Assembly: GCF_042242105.1 (NCBI RefSeq)
Contig: NC_092032.1
Span: 3,974,001 to 4,038,000, forward strand
Source: Pempheris klunzingeri
Taxonomy: Eukaryota; Chordata; Actinopteri; Acropomatiformes; Pempheridae
Length of the DNA: 64,000 nucleotides
Direction: 5' to 3'
The notes beneath the pieces are model-generated. The model searched no databases. It was not told the DNA's origin and saw nothing but the letters and a program-made list of their open reading frames with translations. Both the position numbers and the translations under genes were made by a program. Positions within the stretch are counted from its first letter, which is position 1, and each line of letters starts with the position of its first letter. Of the stretch, positions 1 through 13,600 are shown piece after piece.

Positions 1-262
1 AGAGTCACAGAAAGGAGAGGAGTGGACGTCCTTTGGCCACATCCCAATTTATTGAGACACTGAAAATGTTTTGTTGTGGTATACCCACCACTGTTGTTAG
101 ATTTTCTTTCAATAAATTGTTTAAGATGAATAAAATTACCATTGCATGCTTCTACTTAAATGCCCTACTTTCATGATATAATATCACTGTAGCATTCACT
201 TTTTACATTTTCCATATATTTCACCTGAAAGTCTAAGTCCCTAACTTTTTGTGAGTAGTGTA
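1..262 (+). mobile_element. Tc1/mariner-like MITE-type element, copy A (truncated by window edge)
   Basis: Almost the whole segment is the reverse complement of 12650-12900. It ends at a terminal motif reading CCCTAACTTTTTGTGAGTAG, followed by a TA. The left part, read on the plus strand, would encode a short stretch ending in [12 protein letters not shown] residues, similar to the Arg-Pro-rich segment after the helix-turn-helix of Tc1-type transposases. The element lies in an sspo intron. Confidence 0.65.
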
Positions 263-525
263 ATTTAATAGTGTATGAAAGTACCTACTGACGATAAGTA
301 AGGAATCAGTTAACACACAATAGACCGTATGCTATCTCTGTGAGTACTGTTGGAAGTTAATTATTTATTTATAATGTAAGTGAATGGCAAGAGACCTATT
401 CATCTTCTATTCCTCATCTATTTATCTCACTTTTTCATACCTACATGAAATTATGAAGTAAACAATGACGTCACTCTACAACCTTCAGTCCTATATGACA
501 GCCTATCAGATCCTGCGTGTCATAC

Positions 526-1248
526 CCAGTATGCATGCTGCTGTGCAGTTGCTGGACGAGCTGAGATGTGAGCAGGTAGGAGGACAGGGCTCTACCCTCC
601 CAGCACGGCAGTCAGCCTCACTCACCAGCACCATGCTGCCCACACAGCCTGAACAACCAGTCGGGGAACAGACATAATTCAGTTTGCCAACTTTATGTAA
701 TAACCAGTGTAATGATCAAGTGGTATTGGAGTACCATCATCTGGCTAGAGGGAAATGAATGACTGATTTAAACAGTGACAACAGAAGTGAGTGTGTAACA
801 GAGTACAGGTCACCTGACTGCGTGCCAATGTCTGTGGTGCAGGGCTGGCTGTTGCAGCCCTGGCTCTGCAGGGTAATGCCCTCACAGTCCCGTCCACCAT
901 TCTTGGGAGGAGGAGCAGAACAGGTTCTGTTCCGGTGCCTCGCACCACCTCCACACTGAGCGTCACACTCTGACCACTCTGTCCACTCTGACCAGTGACC
1001 ATCAGCTACAAGAGGAGATAATCTTTAAATAAGATAACAGGTGATAGATGCATCCTATTAGACGTTAGGTTCAGAAAACAGACCTGGACATGCTTGTTGG
1101 AAACAGGTCCGGCTGTCGAACTGAGCTCCACCACAGGCTCCTCCTGGCAGGGCTTCCCTCAGTATGTCCCTCTGCCGGAATAAGGAGCCCAGACCACAGG
1201 ATACACTGCACGCACTCCATGCTGTCCACTGGGACATGATGCAGTCCA
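526..1248 (-). CDS. sspo: sspo exons 59-61: two TSP1 repeats and a TIL start
   Basis: Exons are 1084-1248, 814-1005 and 526-648 (about residues 2939-3098). Exon 59 is a TSP1 ([15 protein letters not shown]), exon 60 another ([17 protein letters not shown]). Exon 61 begins a TIL-like module ([14 protein letters not shown]). The exon 59 acceptor AG directly abuts a 32-nt homopolymer of C on the sense strand. The exon 61 donor (GTATGA) exits in phase 1, so the gene goes on to the left of the window. Confidence 0.88.
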
Positions 1249-1250
1249 CT

Positions 1251-1284
<34 letters not shown>

Positions 1285-1615
1285 AGAGAGGGAAGGCAAA
1301 CGGGTGTAGCAAAAATATCTGCAAGTTCTGTTCTGCTTATTTTCACTTTTGAGGTGAGCAGACATCTTACCGCAGTCTTTCTCATCCGATCCATCCTTAC
1401 AGTCCTTCTGCAGGTTACATCTGCGGTCCAGGTGAATGCACTCCCCACTCAGACAGGAGAATTGCTTGGGAGAACAGGGGCTGGGCAGCGGGGGGGCCGG
1501 TGGAGTCACTGCTGGTCTGGCTGTGGTGCCTGATGGGAACACAATAACAGAACAGCTTATCTATGAGTTTTTCCAGGAATAACACATCAATTTTTAATCG
1601 AAGGATCATTTCACA

Positions 1616-1653
<38 letters not shown>

Positions 1654-4600
1654 GTGAGGTCCATCATGAAACTACACATCTTCAGTATGCTACCAATGTA
1701 AAATGAAGCCATTCGGGTTCATTCTTCCGTACTTCCACTAGCAGACAGCTTGTTGATGCATACCACAGCGTTCTTCGTCTGACCCATCCAAACAGTCGTG
1801 TCTGCCGTCACACACCCGCGCTGAATTGACACAGCCAAATGACCGGCACGCAAACTGGCCCTCCACGCAAAGCACTCTAGGTAGGCCACCATCATGGGGG
1901 GTTGTAGCAATCCATGGGGCTGTAAATAAAATGAAATACAGTTTATGTTGAAAAAAGGGAATATTCTCATACTTCTAGAAGCATTTGCATATTTTATACT
2001 TTGTATGTCTCCAATAAATAGATCTACACAAAAACAAAATAAAAGGTTACAATATATGTGATCTGTATAAAGTGCTAATCCATGGGTCCTGTCTAGTTGT
2101 AGGATAACTCGTAAGGATGATGTGTGTTTTACTTCTTGTGGTTTGCAAACCAGGCTTTCCAGAATAGAGGCTTGTGGTGTGATGCAGTCCAGGTTGACCT
2201 GTGGTGACTCCGCGGTAGATGGATGGTCTGGTGGTCCAGTGGCCTGTTGTTATTGTTGAACACATTGATCAGAAGTATATTGCAAACAGACACACCCACA
2301 AATAGACAGTTGGATCAAGTTTAACTTCCTGGTAAAAATCCAACAGCGAAGAGTGAAAAGTAGATTACACCAACAGCAGATTCTACCTGCACTTGAAGTT
2401 GTAGTCCTCTGAAGTCCAGGTTGACCTGTGGTCCCCGGGCTAGCCATCCCAGGAAAACCACCTTGGGACCTGGTATTATGGATGCCTGGGGCACCTGTTG
2501 TACTGTCACCATGGAAACCTGGTCTCCCTGTGGAGCTAGTCTGGTTCTGCAGCCCTGGAGAGCCTCTAGTTGGAGCCATACCTGAGGAAAAGGATGAGGA
2601 GAAAGAGACAAAGACGGACACAAAGGAGTCAGGAAGGTGCTGAATTGCCATAAATGTAAATTGTTTTCAATCATACTTAAGGAGACTAAAAACTGGGGTG
2701 ACTTAGAGGAGGATGAAGAATATATGTAAGCAGTTATTGCTCAGCTCTCACCACAGTTGACCTCGTCAGAGTGGTCTTTGCAGTCTGGTTGGCCATCGCA
2801 GAGCACAGAGACAGAGACGCACTCTTTACTGTACTGGCATGCATACTGGCCTGGCTTACAGCTCTGCACTGTCACTTTGCCACCAGCAGAGGGGGACATG
2901 GTGACACTGCTGGGGGTCACCAGTTCATCTACAAGAGCAAGAGGGGGGGGGGAGGTGTTTCATATTAACACTGGTATGAAGTAGGAGAGTTTTGATTGGT
3001 ATCAATTTATTGTACTTTCAGTTCAGTTCTTCACCTCCTCTGCAGCCAAGGATCTCCACACGCAGGTAGAAGGTGTGTCTGAACTCCACGGGGATGATGC
3101 GCAGGTAGCGAGCTCTGATCAGCCGACCGAGCCAGCGGGTCACAGGGGTCCTGCCCACCATCCGGACTTCAAACACCTACACCACAATCGAGAGTGACAA
3201 GATTTATGTAATTGGTTTTTCTTTTCTTCTGCCTTGAATGAACACATTCAAAAAGCATTTCATGTCAATGTCCAAATAACTGCAAATACCTTAGCAAGGC
3301 CAGCGGGCTTGCCATTCTCAGTATAGTCCGTGAAGAGGCTGCTTTGGAGGGCAAAGGCCAAGCGGTATTTAGTGAGGTAACCCCACATGCGTTCACTGCC
3401 CTGAGTCACCACCCCAGATACCCATGTAGGCTCTAGGAAGTCCACCTGAAAATATGGCTGGGGATCTGTAGGCAAGGGGCTCCATCCAGGCTCCATAACC
3501 TGACTACACAGAGGATGAGATGGCTTGTTATTTTTCTGCAATGCTCTATATCCCCCTTTTAGGTTGGATGCAGAAAACCACATCAAATGTTGACGAAGCG
3601 ATATGCTTTACTCACACATTAGGAACAATGTTCAGTCGTCCGGCATCGGCAGGGTTGTTCTCACGATATGAGGATGAGGTCATCTGACCATATCGAATTC
3701 TCCCATCCTCCAGCCCAAGGGGAGAGGAGCAGATGCCTGCAGAATACGATGACTTTTTACACCATCCAACAGAGCCGGTTTGGCAAACTGAACACAAAGC
3801 ATTTAGCTTTAGTCCATAAAAAAATGAACCCAACACTCACCACGGTGTCCTGGGCCACCATCCTGTGAATACATTTCAAAATAAATTTAGTGTACATTGA
3901 TATGTACTTATATTAACACTTGATTTTGTCTGTAACCCTTACTAGTGTAAAGAAGAGTGGGGAAAAGGGCAGCCCTGTCATGTCTGTCAATAAATGATTT
4001 AAAGGTTATTCATGTCATAAGTTTATAAAATGTATAATGCCTGAAAAATGCTTATTATAAACAAATATCCAATTTAAGATGATCACGTGCTTTTTAAACT
4101 TAGATTATCAACGATAAATCTTCTCTGAAACTAAACTAATCCATTACCCTTAAATTCAGAGTACAAAGAAAATATGGGACACATTGAAGCATAAACACCG
4201 ATGAACCAGAAATGCAGAATTCAGAGACAGTGATGATTGATTGAGGTGTTTTCTTACGGTTGGTGTTACTGCAGGATGAGTGACAGCAGCCATGGACGGA
4301 GTCCTGAGAGGAGCAGGCGTGGGGGGTGTGTACGGTCTGTAAATTAGCACACGACAATGACGAGGAGAAAACACCCGAAACACCAGGAAACACCAGGACT
4401 AAGACAGAATAAAAGAAGAGCTGGATAAACAGAGACAATACAAACAGATAGAAGCAAAATTTTGAAGTAGATTAACAACAACGTGATTTACGAAATTACC
4501 ACTGCTACATATAATGATAGTTCCCTCCACCTGTCTGACTGTGTAGTGATGCTGGCGTGTGGATAGCAGCCTGTCTCATCCTCTCCATTGGGGCAGTGAG

Positions 4601-7600
4601 GGGTCCCGTCGCAGCGCTGCCCTGCCTCGATGCAGCCACCTGGTGAGGGGCAGGAGAACTGACCAGCAGGGCAGCTGCGTGGGCTAGAGGTTGTAGGAGA
4701 TGGCTGTGCACCTGTATTTGGAGAACGGTCAGTAAGTATGAATGATTTAAATTTTCAGTTTTTGTATGTATGACGTATAAAATCCATGAACGGACCCGGA
4801 TCAAATCCTAACCAAATGATGGTTAATAACCTGTGTAAGCGAGCCTCCTTTCCACCACATTTCAGACAAAAATGTGTTGAAACTGCATGGTTTTGATAAA
4901 ATAAATGGAACTACGGTGTGTTCGGTTGGAAAGCTCACCACAGAGCATCTCATCTGATCCATCTCCACAGTCATTGACTCCATCACAGACAACCCCCAGT
5001 GGACCTGCTGGCACACAGCGACCATTTCCACACTGGAACTCCTTCTCTCTGCAGCCACCTTCTGGAGAGACTGGGGAGGGAGGAGTGGGGGTAGTCAACC
5101 AGTGGTAACCTGCAGGAGGAGGGGGGGGGCATTTTAGAGTCACGTTAGTTTGTTAAACACCAGCAAGGTGAGATTATTAACCATCTACTGCACTAACCGT
5201 CTCCACAGCCCATGATCTCTAGTCGCAGGTAGATGCCATTCTGGAAGTCGTGTGGCAGCAGGCGGACAAACTGAGCTGACACCATCCTGTCCAGTCGGAC
5301 CTCTGCCACACCGCGATCGTCACGGTTACCATGAAAAACCTGGAGGGAGAATGGTAATAGATCAATTTCAGCATATGCAGAGACAAGTGGGCTTCAGTAG
5401 ATACGCTGAAAAGGTGCATGGACTTGGTCTGACATCCAACCTTAGCTCTGAGCCGGGCATCGGTGACAAGCTCTTTGTACGTGTGCCACTGTCTGCCATC
5501 CTGGCTGAACTGGAGGTAGAAGCTGGACACGAATGTGCCAAACACACCCCCACCCTGGGTTAGCACACCTACGGAAGGCAAGAAAGACGGAATTTTTTTA
5601 CTCACATAGGAATCCAAATTGAACACACAGTATATCAAACCAGCATTTCCCTCTATACTGGCTGCGAGGTGCTTGTACGAGTGTTTACCAGTGATGTTGT
5701 ATGGTTTCAGCAGGTCTATCTGTAGATAGGGGCTTTGTGTGTTTCCGGTGTGTCCCTCAGGGCTCCGCTGTGGTAGGTCCTTATATTGCTCAGGCTCTGG
5801 ACTCCAGCCCTGCAGATAGAAGGTTTGCAGATTGCACCACCTGTTTATCTTGCAACATCAATGCTTTTGAATGACCGATTTTCAGTGTGCTAACACGCTC
5901 ACAATAACAATGTTAACGTACAGACACAACCATGCACCACCTTTGTTAGTTAAGCATGATAAGATACTTCAGGGGTTTCTGACAAATCTGACTTTCTCGG
6001 TTGGAATTAGGAGTTGGACTCACAGTAGCTCGAATATTAGCATTCATTTTGCAGGTATTTGGTCAAAAACCACAGCAATGGTTGAAGTAAAATTTTAACC
6101 TGATGATGCAGCTAGAGGAAAAGAGACTACAATTCATCTTGAGGGGGACGGGAATGTCTGTACCCAAATGTATGCCAATCTGTCTGGCACATGTCCAGAC
6201 ATTCCACACAGAAATAAAAGTGTAATGCTGCTGGCGACATTAGAAGTAGGGTCAGAGGATCACTGAAAACATTCACATCCATTCCTAGGAGACCTTGAAT
6301 GTTGTACCTGGAGGTCACGATGGGGGTCCCACCCATGGAGGCGACTTGCCTCAGGGGGATGACCAGTCTGCTGTGACGAAGCACTGAAACTGGAGGCCGG
6401 GAGAGATTGAACGCCCAGAGGTGACCAACACTCATCTGAACAGAAGAGAAGGTCAGTTCACTAAAACCTAATAATCACGGATGCTAAAAAAGCTAAAACG
6501 CTCCACCTGTACATGTAGACCTGCATGATTAACTGGTGATGTGAAAAAGACACTGACCTCCAGGAGGCAGTGGATATGTTGGAACCAGAGGTGATGGCTT
6601 GGAGGTCACAGTGACAGGCCCAACTGTCACAACAATGGTCTCATCTCCTCCTGCAGAAATGTTGTAGAACACAAAGACTAATGTTTGAGAACGCACACTT
6701 CATAACGGCAATGTTTACAATAATGAACTGCACCTTATAACTGAAGCACTGAGGGACCAAATGATCTTTATATAGCTTTTATTTGGCTTTTTCTTTGCTC
6801 TTCCCATTTTCTTAAAACACATTTCTGACTCCTAAGGCAGTGTTTCATAAACTGTCGCGTCTCTTGATGAATACTGTTCTTTTTATATAACAGTTAAAGT
6901 AAATGGTCTTTTGAACATGTGCGATGTATCTGTGGTCAGGAGAAAAGGGAGCATGGGTTCTCTGCTCTGAATACGGACAATTTGTAAGCTTTTCTCAACC
7001 CAAGCAATCCTGGAAAACAAAGAACATATAACACCGCCTGCTTCATAATCCTCATTTCTCTGTCACTGAGTGAATTAGTGATCACTCAGTGCCAACATTA
7101 GGAACCATCGGCTGCGGTTAGTTGTGTATACTGAAAATAATCTGATTCACCGTTAAACAGGAGGGCATCCAATCAGTACACAGGAGAAGAACAGTTGTGC
7201 TTTTACCTTGGCAGTAACAACACTTGTCTCCCTCTCCAGGCACCAGACTTTGGCCCTGCACAAGCAAAACAACACTCAACACCATAGTCAGTCACACATG
7301 TGGCCTGTGAGTTGTTATGGGCCAAAACTATGTTGGGCAAAAGGTTGCAGAGGACGCAGAGCTGTGGATTATGACAGGGAGAGTGTGAATTGGACTGTTG
7401 ACATGAAATAAGATTGAAACACAGATGCCATTTAAGCACACATATCTACTCTAATCTATTCTCTGTTCTAACCTGTGGGCATCCGCTGGCAGCGTATGGA
7501 CAAAAAGGGGAACACTGCACTGACAGGTTGGGCAGACAGTGACATAACTGGCAGTGGTCTGACCTCCATCTGTCTCCCACAGCATGGGACTGACCCTGGT

Positions 7601-10600
7601 ATTCACACTCGTCACAGGGGTCTGTCTGGCACCTAAGCACATACAGACACACACAAAAAAACATGCACGCAGAAGTCATGGAATACTCATTACACGACAA
7701 CTAACTGTCTAACACGTGTGTGAACACGCAGCCTTTCATGGATAAGTGGTTACAATAGATAGATGGATCAATCATGAAAACGCACAGCAAACGTGGCTCG
7801 TTGCTCAGTAATTATGATCATGTTATACAAATGTGCACAAAATTGATAGGCTGTTAGGTGCAGAAAATGACTGGTGTGTGGGAAGTTAACTGCTCATTTG
7901 ATTTTCAGATGTTATGTACATGAGAACAATTTTACCTTAAGCTGTAATAGACAAAAGATCAACACAACGTGAAGACAACAAAACATCTATATTTATATAT
8001 TTTTTTATTCCAATCAAAAATGTGGCACTAACAGAGAGGTTGGCTGTGTCCCCAACAACCTCAGCATTTCATCCTCTTGGGACCATAAATATCCACAGCA
8101 GATTAGAAATATGGCCATTTCCTTTCAGTGCTAGAGAAGAGTATGTTTTGGAAATGATCCTATAAGGACCATGAATATCCATGAACTGACGTGTAGTTGT
8201 ATAGCAGTAGAGTAATGAGAACAGTGAATGTAGTTAACAGTCCCATAAGGGCTGGGCTACGTACCGGCGGGCTTTCCTGTAAATCCCTCTACATGTTGTC
8301 CCATCTCCGTGCACGGTGGGGTTGTTTGGGCTGCGGAACGACCACTGGACACTCTGAACCCCACAGGGCCCCAAACACTCTCCCCACTCGGACCATGATG
8401 ACCAGCCACAGTGCACTGCAAGTGTGACAAAGCTGACTGTTTATGACCACTCAGATGAAGAACGATAGAGACCCAGCGCACGGGTAGAAATGTGTGTATT
8501 AAAGTCACCTGAACAGTCTGGGTTGGGCTGACATCTCTGAGGCCTTCCTCTCTCACAAACACAAATCTCACAGTCCACCTTCATCTGCTGGCCTGGCCAG
8601 TACCGCACGCCTTCAAGCTCACACACACACTCCTCTGGTAACACACACTGCTGCTCATGGCTCATCACCTGGCCCTCTGGACACCAGCAACCTGAAGCAA
8701 GAGACGGTGAGGAAACAAATGTAAAAGTTAACTTGGTCTTTTCAAAATGGCAAGAAGCAACCATTCAATATTCCAGATTGGTCCTGACTGACCAGGGGAG
8801 CAGGGGACTGTTGGATCACAGGTCGCCCCACTGCTGATGTGGGCACAGGATAATGGGCAGGGAGCACAGCTGAGTCTCACCCGCCCAGTGGGACAGCTGG
8901 TGTTGACACATCCATGGTCAGGGCAAGGCTCTATGGAGGAACAGGGAAGGGAAGAGGGGAAGGTGTTTGTTTTTAATCTTTTAATCCTTCTAATGATCAG
9001 ACTTTTTTATCTTGATGAGCCTGTTCCTTTTTTTTTTTTGTAATTTTTGTACTTCATATACCACCACCATCAAGTTCTGAATACACAAGCAACACTTTAA
9101 GATTACAGTGATTTCCATTAAGAGTTATACCATATATCATAAAGTTATTGAGGCAGATTGATTTGGTCTAAAAACATCTGTTGTTAATAAGCTAATACAC
9201 TGGTGGTATTAATTAATGCAGATAGTTATGGTTTCACTGCACTGGGTTTCTGCTTCCATTCCATTTCAATGTAGCTGAATGAAACTTTGTTTATGGTGCT
9301 CACAGCAATGACAAATCACAATTTCAAAAAAATCAAAAGCAACTGATCTTTCCTGAAGAAGAGTCCCAGTTACTTATACTTACTTATAACAGAAGTTGTT
9401 AGTCCTGGTGAAAACTATTGACAGCGTATTTTCTTTTCTGGAATTTTAGGTGAACCAATCGTTTACAGCGAACACTTCAATAATTGTACAAGATTAAGGG
9501 ATTTCTTTCCATATTTCCATCCAGTGATTTTTACCAATAGGTATTGTTTATTTCAGTTCAACCTTAGTTTACAGACAGCTCTTACTGATCTCCACTGCAA
9601 GGTTGGATGGTCCAGGGAGCTGGGAACAGTCTTGGCCTCCGTAGCGAGGAGGGATGCAGCCACGTCGTCTGACCTGAATTCCACCACAATCGCTAGAGCA
9701 GTTTGACCAGCTCGCCCACGGCAACCACTGACCATCGACTGTAAGGGGGAAGAGAGAGCATCGCCTTTTATTAACACATACATATTTGATTTTAAACTAT
9801 GCACCGTGACCCTGACGCTGTTTATTCTGAGACGTGTTTATTTTTTGGCTCCTGTCCACTTCCTTACCGGGACAGGTGGTGTTGAAGCATTGCTGCCTCT
9901 GGATGTCCTGTCCCCTACAATGGCGCAGCGGGTCCCCTGGAGGGCAGGTTCTCTGCCGGCTCATGGAGCCTGTACCACAGGAGGTGCTGCAGGGGCCCCA
10001 CGGACCCCAGGTGCTCCAGATCCTACAGCCCTGCTCATCAGAGGGGCCTCCAAGGGGTGTTAATGAAGAGTCTGGACAGTCTGCCACTCCATTACACACC
10101 TAAGTAATAGGGAAGGATTAGTAAACAGGACTGCACCCCTTCAATCACCACTTCCTTCTAAATACCTAAAGTATGTCTGGCTGCATGTCCTGCAGGTATT
10201 AGACTTACCATGTTGAAGAGGACACAGGATCCATCCATACAGGTGAATTCAGGGCAAATAACAGTGGTGTTCCTCCTGCCAGGGGGGGCTGGTGAGACAC
10301 TTTTATCTGGATAGAGCAACATTTCAAAGATAGTAATAGCATACACAGCAGCAGCATACAACATAGTCTGTGATCAACATTGCTTCTTATGCTTCCCTTC
10401 CTTTTTATTTCCTACCCTCTGTATTTTTTTTTTTTTTTTAATGTCTTCCGCAGTCCCTTGCTCCATTTCCTCACTCAATCCATCATCACGTCCATTCTCA
10501 CCTCTACCTTCTCCTTATCTCATGAGAACTCACCACACACTAACTCGTCGTCTCCTTGCGGACAGTCTGGAACGCCGTCACACACTTGCGACATGTTCAC

Positions 10601-13600
10601 ACAGGTGCGGTTGTCACACGGGAAGCTGCCTGGACAGGCAGGTATCCGAGAAGAGCCTAGCAGACAGACACACTCCGTTTTTGGGGCCTGATAATATAAC
10701 TTAGTGGTATCTGTCATCACGTGCCTTCGTATATTCGCATCGACAGTAACTTACCACAGTTGTCGATACTCTCGTCTGAGGCATCCTTGCAGTGCGGGGT
10801 CCCGTCACAGAGCTGCTGGTATCCCACACACTGGCCCCCACTGAGGCAAAGCATCTGGCCTGGGCCACATGGGGTGGTGCACTGCTGCTCGTCACTGGCA
10901 TCCATGCAATCTGTTTCTCCATCGCAGTGCCAGGCCTGGGGCACACACTGTCCACCGAAGGCACAGCTGAATTCATTGGACCTACAAGCTGGAGAGAAGA
11001 GGATGTTTAAGAAAAACGCTGACTACTGAAAACATCTTCTCCTAAATGTCATGACTATCATTACCTGGAGTGGGCAGAGTCGGGGTAACGGGTGAGGGTG
11101 ACGGTGTTATGATATCGGTGTGGCAGTTGGTTCTGATCTCATCTTCTCCACCTGGACAGTCTGTGGTTCCATCACACAACTTCGTGGTTGCAACACATGT
11201 ACCATCACCACAGGCAAACTGGCCAGGAGCACAGATCACTGGCACACACAGAGAGGGTGACATCTGATTGCTGATTCAAACCATGCAGGGGGGCTTTTGA
11301 CACAATTCTATGTAGTGAAGCAGTCGGTGCTGTATGATTAGTACCTTTACTTGGACAGACAGCTTCGTCTGTTCCAGAGGGGCAGTCTCTGTGCCCATCA
11401 CACACTCTGTCTGCAGGGACACACTGGTCCCCGGGGCACTGAAACTCCCCTGGTGCACACACACACCTAAAAACCAGCCAAAACATTTAGAGAATCATCA
11501 TCTCCGTTAGGGGCCACCACAGTAGCAGCTATTGTTCCTGGGGTCCACACACACATAAACATTTAAAACAAGACACGTAAAGAATATCAAAAAGAACATA
11601 TTGGTAGTACAAACACCGAGAATCAGCAGAAATGACATACCCCCTCTCATCACTGAGGTCCTCACAGTCATCATGTCCGTCACAACGGTGGAGGTAGAGG
11701 ATGCATCGTCCTCCAGCACACAGAAATTCCTCTTCATCACATACTACACCGCAGTCTGCACCAACACAAGTGTAGTTCATCACATGCATTCAGTACGTTC
11801 AAGTGTACCCTCAGGTACAAACACAATAAACAAGACTCTTATTTATACTGCATTGTTTGTATTGTATTGCATTGTATTGTATTTATCCAGATTGTTCAAG
11901 ATTGTTTAAGATTGTTTCAAATTCTTCCTGATTGTTATTATTATTTTGTTATTGATATATATATGTATTTATCATATATATATATATATATGTGTGTGTG
12001 TATGTGTGTATATATGTATATATGTATGTATATATACACACATCTATATTTTAATCTTTAGACTTGTTAGACTTTCGTTGTATGCTGTTAACAGTTGTAC
12101 AATGAATATTTTTTTATTTACAATAAAACCTCTTATGTCTTATGTCTTGTTAAAAGAAGGCTGTACTTTGCTGAGGACAGTGTTAGAGCCCCTCTCTTGA
12201 TAAGCTCGTGTTGATGGAACACCATGTTTCATAGCTGTGTATGGACTTCACTGCTGGAAGGTAAAACTAATTACTGAACACTGGATTTGAATTAGCTATA
12301 ATAACTGTATGACTAACATTATATTAATAGTGAACTGTATAACCTTTATTTGAACTAACCAAGTGACCTGTGAGTGAACTAATAACACTATATAATCAAC
12401 CATTAGAACCATTTGTGTTGCTAACACTGGAAGTTCAGTTTTTACTGACAATGTATGCACTGTTTTTAATCTGCAGGGAGAGACATATTAATGCAATGCA
12501 CCGCCACAGGGAAGAGCCATACCCCATAGTTGCTAAAGAGGGGAACAAGCACTGGCCCCAGGTTCTGAAGGGCCAGACACATGATGATTAAGTGGGATGT
12601 ATATGGCAAGAAAGCACAAGCACGCTTACATGCACCACTACGCATCTCATAAACTACAGGGTTCACACAAGGTTAGGGATATTCGACTTTCAGGTGAAAT
12701 TTATGGAAAATGTAAAAAGTGAATGCTACAGTGATATTATATCATGAAAGTAGGACATTTAAGTATCAGCATGCAATGGTAGTTTCTTCATCTTAAACAA
12801 TTTATTGAAAGAAAATCTAACAACAGTGGAGGGTAAACGAGGGTAAACGTAAAATTGGGATGTGGCCAAAGGACGTCCACTCCTCTCCTTTCTGTGACTC
12901 TTCCAGTCTCTGTATCACTGTTCCAACCTCCTGATGACACTCTGTGACCCTCTAAGCTCAGTGAACACCTCCGTCTGAGGACTTCCTGTTTGAAGCCTCC
13001 AGTGTTGAGGTGCTGCTGATCAACTGTTAGGTGTCGTCTTGGTCTCATGATGTCAGAATGTGAACAGCAGGATGAGGAGGACTGTTTAAATACCAATTCT
13101 AACTGAAGCAGGAAATGTATTGGTGGTGGTTCATCCTGAAATTTCACCTGAAAGCCGAATATCCCTAACTTTTTGTGAGTAGTGTACTTCACACCCAGTA
13201 CTGGGAGCTCCAGGGACGAGGCTGGTGGGAGGCCGTTACTGGAACAGCAGGATGAGATAACTACAGGGGAGGGATGTTCTCAGAAAGACTCCATTGTAAG
13301 ATGCACACACACGATAGGGAAAGGTCACCAGGGAGGATACTTTGTTACAGGTACGGCTGCTGGATGAAGGTCGTGATGCCAAGAGGCTGGGACCAGCCTG
13401 TGCACCAACGAAGGGAGGGCCAAGCATAAATCCACGGCTACTCCCCACCTAGTCAACCAATCAAAAATAATTGTGTTCTTGCTGGAATGTATATACTGTT
13501 ACTGCATATGTGCTTCAGGGCTCACTCTGTGACCTGTTGGCTACAGACTGACAGCTTGCTGACTGTGGTTTGCAGAGCTCAGACTGAGTCCTTGGCCAAG

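Noticed and set aside
1164..1352. Open frames with poly-Gly or poly-Pro near the sspo exon 59 acceptor
   Set aside because: They are translations of the 32-nt G/C homopolymer that forms the intron's polypyrimidine tract.
10981..10988. Alternative sspo exon 32 acceptor at TTGTAG
   Set aside because: It breaks the frame with exon 31. The acceptor seven bases upstream (CTCCAG) gives the LDLa sequence ACRSNEFSC in frame.
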